The notes under the pieces: model-generated
The model's database searches: none
What the model was told of the DNA's origin: nothing
What the model saw: only the letters and a program-made list of their open reading frames with translations
From: an uncultured Flavobacteriaceae bacterium
GTDB lineage: Bacteria > Bacteroidota > Bacteroidia > Flavobacteriales > Flavobacteriaceae
Assembly (NCBI GenBank): GCA_947500385.1
Contig: CANMSA010000005.1
Span: 230,217-294,216 of the forward strand
DNA: 64,000 nucleotides
Reading direction: 5' to 3'
Made by a program: the position numbers and the translations under genes
In this document: piece after piece, positions 59,952 through 64,000 of the stretch
Layout: every line of letters starts with the position of its first letter
Position numbering within the stretch: the first letter of the stretch is position 1

Positions 59952-60668
59952 ATGAGTGTTATTAAAGTCTTGTTGGTCGATGATGAATTTTTGGCATTGG
60001 ATCTCTTAGAGAACTTTGTAAAAGAGGTGCCAGACCTTCTGCTCGTTGATAGGGTAAAATCTCCCATGGTCGCCATTGATATATTAAATCAAAAAGAAAT
60101 AGATGTATTGTTTTTGGACATACAAATGCCAACATTGAGCGGCATCAACCTACTAAAAACGCTCAAGAAAAAGCCGGTCACCATCTTTACCACTGCTTAT
60201 TCGGAACACGCCGTAGAGGCCTTCGGACTCGATGCCGTGGACTATTTGCTAAAACCGTTTTCTTTTCAGCGATTTTTACAGGCCGTCAATAAAGCGAAAG
60301 AGCAATTGCGTAAAAAATCCTTGATTACGGCTTCGGAAACCAATCCTTCAAATGCGCAAGATGGTTTTATTTCTATCAAAGCGGACTCTAAACTAGTTAA
60401 GGTACTTCACAGGAATATCCTATTTATTGAGGGTTTAAAGGAATATGTACGAATCGTCACCGCGGAAGAGCGGTTCGTGACCCTCATGAGCTTAAAGGAA
60501 TTAATAGAGGTATTGCCAGAAAATAACTTTTTAAGATGCCATAAATCGTATATCGTAAACAGTACCAAAGTCAAATCGATAGAGGGAAACGTATTATATC
60601 TGGATAATCATAAAATTCCTATTAGTAGGGAAAAGAAATCAGAAGTAGTACGCATCATTTTTGGTTGA
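59952..60668 (+). CDS. LytTR family response regulator
   Basis: The 238-residue protein has a receiver domain with VDDEFLALD and the phospho-acceptor Asp56 in VLFLDIQMPTLSG, and a LytTR DNA-binding domain at about 130-238 (ILFIEGLKEYVRIV, FLRCHKSYIVNSTKV). It follows its kinase by five bases. Target genes cannot be read from the window. Confidence 0.93.
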   Translation: MSVIKVLLVDDEFLALDLLENFVKEVPDLLLVDRVKSPMVAIDILNQKEIDVLFLDIQMPTLSGINLLKTLKKKPVTIFTTAYSEHAVEAFGLDAVDYLLKPFSFQRFLQAVNKAKEQLRKKSLITASETNPSNAQDGFISIKADSKLVKVLHRNILFIEGLKEYVRIVTAEERFVTLMSLKELIEVLPENNFLRCHKSYIVNSTKVKSIEGNVLYLDNHKIPISREKKSEVVRIIFG

Positions 60669-60785
60669 AGGTCTCGAGCCACTTTAGTTTTCGAATCCTT
60701 ACGGAAAAATATCTTGGTATGGGATAAGTCCAATATCTTTAAACATGCCCCTAAACCTTTCTTAAGCAATTAGGGCCACCCTTAA

Positions 60786-61421
60786 TTACCCTTTATCAGT
60801 CAAAATTTTATGCGGATCATCCTCTCCGCTTAAAAAATGAACATTGTGAAAATCGTCCATCTTCAACAACAACCGTAACAAGGTATCTTTCTCCGAATCG
60901 CTGAGCGGCAGGCTTACCACTTTTGGAGCAATATCCGCCACTTGATATGCCGCAACCACCTCTCTTGCCCCCTTCTCCGTTACATTGACCAACTTACTTC
61001 TCTTATCCTTGGGGTTCGCGGTTTGTTCAAATACGCCATTCTTTATAAGCCGTTTTATAATCTCCATCCCTGAAGATTTTTCATACACCATCTTTTTAAT
61101 CAAATCTGTTTTTCCCATGGGGCCGTATTGATGTAAGATGGCCGTAAAGGCAAAATCCATATCGGTCGTGAAGTTCGTTTGTAACAATGCGCTCTTCAAG
61201 TACAGATGCGCATATCTTCCAAGTCTACCTAAGTGGGTGATGATTTGCTGATCAATGGTACGCCCGTCATGGGTAAGTAATCCTTTCTTATTTGGTGTGG
61301 TATCATACTTCTTTTTTAGACTATCAACAAAAGATTCCATCTCAAAAACCCCTGATTTATTGGTCTCCTTATGTGCGATAGCCTCATTCACTAATAGTTG
61401 GATTGCTTTCTCAATCTTCAT
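60786..61421 (-). CDS. MarR family transcriptional regulator
   Basis: The 211-residue protein has a winged-helix domain of MarR type, with GPMGKTDLIKKMVYEKSSGMEIIKRLIKNGVFEQTANPKDKRSKLVNVTEKG in the centre (helix-turn-helix plus the DKR wing), flanked by helices used for dimerisation. It is longer than usual MarR proteins because of an N-terminal helical part. It is divergent from the TonB-dependent receptor across a perfect palindrome, so it probably represses that gene or itself. The ligand is unknown. Confidence 0.85.
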   Translation of the reverse strand: MKIEKAIQLLVNEAIAHKETNKSGVFEMESFVDSLKKKYDTTPNKKGLLTHDGRTIDQQIITHLGRLGRYAHLYLKSALLQTNFTTDMDFAFTAILHQYGPMGKTDLIKKMVYEKSSGMEIIKRLIKNGVFEQTANPKDKRSKLVNVTEKGAREVVAAYQVADIAPKVVSLPLSDSEKDTLLRLLLKMDDFHNVHFLSGEDDPHKILTDKG

Positions 61422-61454
61422 ATTATGTATTTTTTAACACCAATTAATATTGTA

Positions 61455-61474
61455 AAAGTATTATATAATACTTT
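61455..61474. promoter_or_regulatory. 20-bp palindromic operator, probable MarR site
   Basis: AAAGTATTATATAATACTTT is a perfect 20-bp palindrome centred between the MarR gene and the TonB-dependent receptor gene, 34-53 bases before the MarR start. MarR proteins bind palindromes of about this length. A second, shorter inverted repeat (GTACC-N5-GGTAC) lies at 61498-61512. Confidence 0.7.
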
Positions 61475-61541
61475 CTTTGCAAAATATTTTAAAAACGGTA
61501 CCTCATAGGTACGATATCCAACCTTTATAAAAATGAATGGT

Positions 61542-63890
61542 ATGAAAAGAATTCTTTTAAGCTGCTTTGTAATGTTTTCGGTATTCGCTGAAGCCCAAGT
61601 TTTTGGCGAACTTACGGGAACGGTCATTGATGAAACCGGCACACCCATACTAGGTGCCTCAGTACTATTGGAGAATACCACGAAAGGGGCTCAGACCGAT
61701 TTTGACGGAAACTTTCGGATTACCGAAATTGAACCAAATTCTTATAACCTCATCGTTAGCTACCTCGGTTTCGAAACGCAAACACAATACAACATTATCG
61801 TCAAATCAAAGGGCAATCAGGCCTATGACTTTACATTGAAAGAAGCTGCGGAGGCCCTGGAGGAAGTGGTGGTTACGAATGCGAATAAAATCAGTAGACC
61901 CCGGGAGACCCCTCTTTCTACCCAGACCCTCTCGGCGGTAGAGATCGCTACCTATCCCGGTAGCAATAACGATGTGGTACAAGTCGCCCAGACGCTTCCC
62001 GGCGTATCACCATCCATCGGAGGGTTTCGAAACGACCTGATCATAAGGGGTGGGGCACCAAACGAAACGGTGTATTACTTAGATGGTATGGAAGTACCTA
62101 ACATCAACCATTTTAGCACACAAGGAAGTGCGGGCGGCCCTGTTGGGTTGATCAATGTATCGTTCATAAACGATGTAACCTTGTCTACCTCCGCTTTTGG
62201 AGCACAATATGATAATCCGCTCTCGGGTGTACTGCAGTTTAAGCAACGAAATGGAAACAACAGGAATTTTGCAGGGAATTTTAGGGTAAGCGCCAGCGAG
62301 GCAGCATTGACCTTGGAAGCCCCATTGTTCAAAGGCGCCAATGAAACCTCCAACACCACCTTTTTAGCTTCTGTAAGACGCAGCTACCTGCAATTTTTAT
62401 TTGAAGCAATCGGGTTACCCTTTCGACCGAACTACTGGGACTATCAATACAAAGTAAACCACAAACTGGACTCCTACAATGAACTAAGTCTCATCGGTAT
62501 TGGATCTATTGACGACTTTTCAGTAGAAGCACCCGATGATTTTGATGCGGAGCAACAAGCGCTATTAGAACAAGCACCCTTTATTAATCAACGTACCAAT
62601 GCCATTGGCCTCACTTGGAAAAATCGCTTCAAGGACGGTTCCGGATTTATGCAAACCACCCTTAGCAACAACTCTCTAAAAAATGAGTTCACCCGTTATT
62701 CGGATCCCGAGAATGAAACCGGTATCCTGTTTAACAATGATGCCTTGGAAAACGAAACAAAATTACGGTATGAGATTACCAAATTCTACGGAGATTGGAA
62801 AGTCAAAGGCGGTTTCAATACGCAATATGCCATGTATGAAAACACAACGATCGACCAACGCAACGATCTTGCCTTTGCCACTGAAATCGACTTCGTAAAG
62901 TATGGCCTGTTCGCCAATGCTACCCGTTCTTTTTTAGACAACAAACTAGACCTCTCGCTTGGGTTTCGGATGGATGACGATTCCTTCACCACTCAAGACA
63001 ATTTGTTATCCACTATTTCCCCAAGAATCTCGGCATCGTACGAGTTTAAAAAAGACTGGAAAGTCAATGCGTCCTTAGGCCGCTACTTCAAATTGCCCCC
63101 ATACACGATCCTCGGATTTAGGAACAATGATGGCCAGCTCGTCAACCAGGACATTGACTATACGGTCAGTGACCATTATGTCGTTGGTTTGCAACATTAT
63201 TTCGGGCCGTCGTCGAGTATCTCCTTGGAAGGCTTTTACAAAAAGTACCGTGATTATCCTGTTTCGGTACGGGACGGGGTTTCCCTGGCCAATAAAGGAG
63301 CTGATTTTGAAATATTGGGAAGCGAAGCTATTGCCTCGGTCGGGCAAGGGCGCAGCTATGGCGCGGAGCTACAGTTTCAACAAAAGCTAAGCAATAACTT
63401 TTATGGTATTTTCGCCTATACCTGGTTCTATAGCGAGTTTACCGGTTTTGATACCAATGCATACCTCCCCTCTGTTTGGGATAGTCGGCATCTGGTGTCG
63501 TTTACGGGGGGGTACAAACTAGCTCGAAATTGGGAAGTTAGCGCCCGCTACCGATTCGCGGGGAACACCCCCTTCGTTCCCACCGACCAAGAAGCTACGT
63601 TGGCCAACTATCCTGAAGTGGTGCTAGACTACAGCAGGTTAGGGGACGAAAAACTGGATATCTTTAGTCAGCTCGACCTTCGAATCGACAAAAAATGGAA
63701 TTTTGAAAAGTTCTCCTTGAACCTATTTGTAGAAGCCCAGAACATACTGGCCCAAAAGAGTCCCCAACCTACACAGTTCGGACTTGCGAGAGATGCGAAC
63801 GGACAGCTACAACAACCGCGGAGTCTTAGTGCCATCCCGACAGAAACGGGGCAAATTATCCCAAGTTTAGGAATCGTAGTGGATTTTTAA
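61542..63890 (+). CDS. TonB-dependent receptor with carboxypeptidase-like regulatory domain
   Basis: The 782-residue outer-membrane protein has a signal peptide (LLSCFVMFSVFAEAQ), a carboxypeptidase-like domain of about 80 residues (GTVIDETGTPILGASVLLEN), a plug domain (PGSNNDVVQVAQTLPGVSPS, IIRGGAPNETVYYLDGMEVP) and a 22-strand barrel ending in GIVVDF. It imports a substrate with TonB-ExbB-ExbD energy; no SusD partner lies next to it, so the substrate is not necessarily a glycan. I use the ATG at 61542. A terminator follows about 80 bases later. Confidence 0.93.
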   Translation: MKRILLSCFVMFSVFAEAQVFGELTGTVIDETGTPILGASVLLENTTKGAQTDFDGNFRITEIEPNSYNLIVSYLGFETQTQYNIIVKSKGNQAYDFTLKEAAEALEEVVVTNANKISRPRETPLSTQTLSAVEIATYPGSNNDVVQVAQTLPGVSPSIGGFRNDLIIRGGAPNETVYYLDGMEVPNINHFSTQGSAGGPVGLINVSFINDVTLSTSAFGAQYDNPLSGVLQFKQRNGNNRNFAGNFRVSASEAALTLEAPLFKGANETSNTTFLASVRRSYLQFLFEAIGLPFRPNYWDYQYKVNHKLDSYNELSLIGIGSIDDFSVEAPDDFDAEQQALLEQAPFINQRTNAIGLTWKNRFKDGSGFMQTTLSNNSLKNEFTRYSDPENETGILFNNDALENETKLRYEITKFYGDWKVKGGFNTQYAMYENTTIDQRNDLAFATEIDFVKYGLFANATRSFLDNKLDLSLGFRMDDDSFTTQDNLLSTISPRISASYEFKKDWKVNASLGRYFKLPPYTILGFRNNDGQLVNQDIDYTVSDHYVVGLQHYFGPSSSISLEGFYKKYRDYPVSVRDGVSLANKGADFEILGSEAIASVGQGRSYGAELQFQQKLSNNFYGIFAYTWFYSEFTGFDTNAYLPSVWDSRHLVSFTGGYKLARNWEVSARYRFAGNTPFVPTDQEATLANYPEVVLDYSRLGDEKLDIFSQLDLRIDKKWNFEKFSLNLFVEAQNILAQKSPQPTQFGLARDANGQLQQPRSLSAIPTETGQIIPSLGIVVDF

Positions 63891-63970
63891 CAGTCATGTT
63901 TTTGGTGTATATGATGCTATCAACTGAGTCGTCCTAAAATAGGTTGACAGTTTTTAAAGAATTAAGATTA

Positions 63971-64000
63971 AACCTTAGAAGCTAGCTTCTAAGGTTTTTT
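63971..64000 (+). terminator. Terminator after the TonB-dependent receptor
   Basis: AACCTTAGAAGC and its complement form a near-perfect stem around a short loop, followed by six T residues on the plus strand at the edge of the window. Confidence 0.8.

Noticed and set aside
1..64000. CRISPR arrays, insertion sequences, integrases, riboswitches and replication origins
   Set aside because: I looked for regular spaced repeats, transposase motifs, terminal inverted repeats and known leader folds and saw none that were convincing.

Overview
The window looks like a chromosomal segment of a marine-type Flavobacteriaceae (Bacteroidota). The G+C content is moderate. Several promoters carry the Bacteroidota -7 type element TAnnTTTG. 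The gene families also fit: TonB-dependent receptor with a carboxypeptidase-like N-terminal domain, PorV-like outer-membrane protein, DUF5777 barrels, DUF6090, LytS/LytTR pairs, membrane-anchored AraC regulators, and the asnS-rpoN-exbD-exbB-ansA-tatD gene order that I recall from this family. The genus cannot be fixed from the sequence alone.

The first half (1-30 kb) is mostly housekeeping. It holds an ECF sigma factor with the start of its likely anti-sigma partner, an M61 peptidase, pyrH-frr, an RND/MMPL exporter, asnS-rpoN, two exbD pairs with one exbB, tRNA-Ser(GGA), ansA, tatD and the 2-oxoglutarate dehydrogenase genes. A secreted amidohydrolase, a cell-surface sugar block (galE, a DegT-type aminotransferase, waaA) and a sugar-porter MFS transporter follow.

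The second half (30-64 kb) is accessory and rich in regulators. It has two AraC regulators with membrane N-termini, two LytS/LytTR two-component pairs, one membrane-bound Cache-LytTR one-component regulator, one HxlR and one MarR. It also has a decayed serine-hydrolase gene, a PorV-like paralog, and a Tat-signal aminotransferase followed by two secreted NTF2-like proteins.

Two blocks deserve most attention. (1) At 42.9-47.1 kb a four-gene operon (group II truncated haemoglobin, a metallo-beta-lactamase/cyclase fusion, a DUF481 barrel and a secreted protein) is divergent from a single-cysteine HxlR regulator. The shared intergenic region contains an element that closely resembles the YodB operator of Bacillus. 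(2) At 47.9-55.2 kb two parallel operons each run from an exported redox carrier (a cupredoxin fused to secreted repeats, or a c-type cytochrome) through YceI and OB-fold proteins to a DUF5777 outer-membrane barrel. The second operon ends in a CxxC HMA-like protein. Both operons carry the same promoter architecture: a pair of AGGGAA direct repeats exactly 20 bp apart and a TGAGGYCAAA block at the same 51-bp offset. A Cache-LytTR regulator lies divergent to the second operon. I infer a LytTR-controlled copper/haem/isoprenoid envelope redox system and consider it the best candidate for an undescribed system in the window.

The window ends with a LytS/LytTR pair and a MarR regulator divergent from a TonB-dependent receptor across a perfect 20-bp palindrome.
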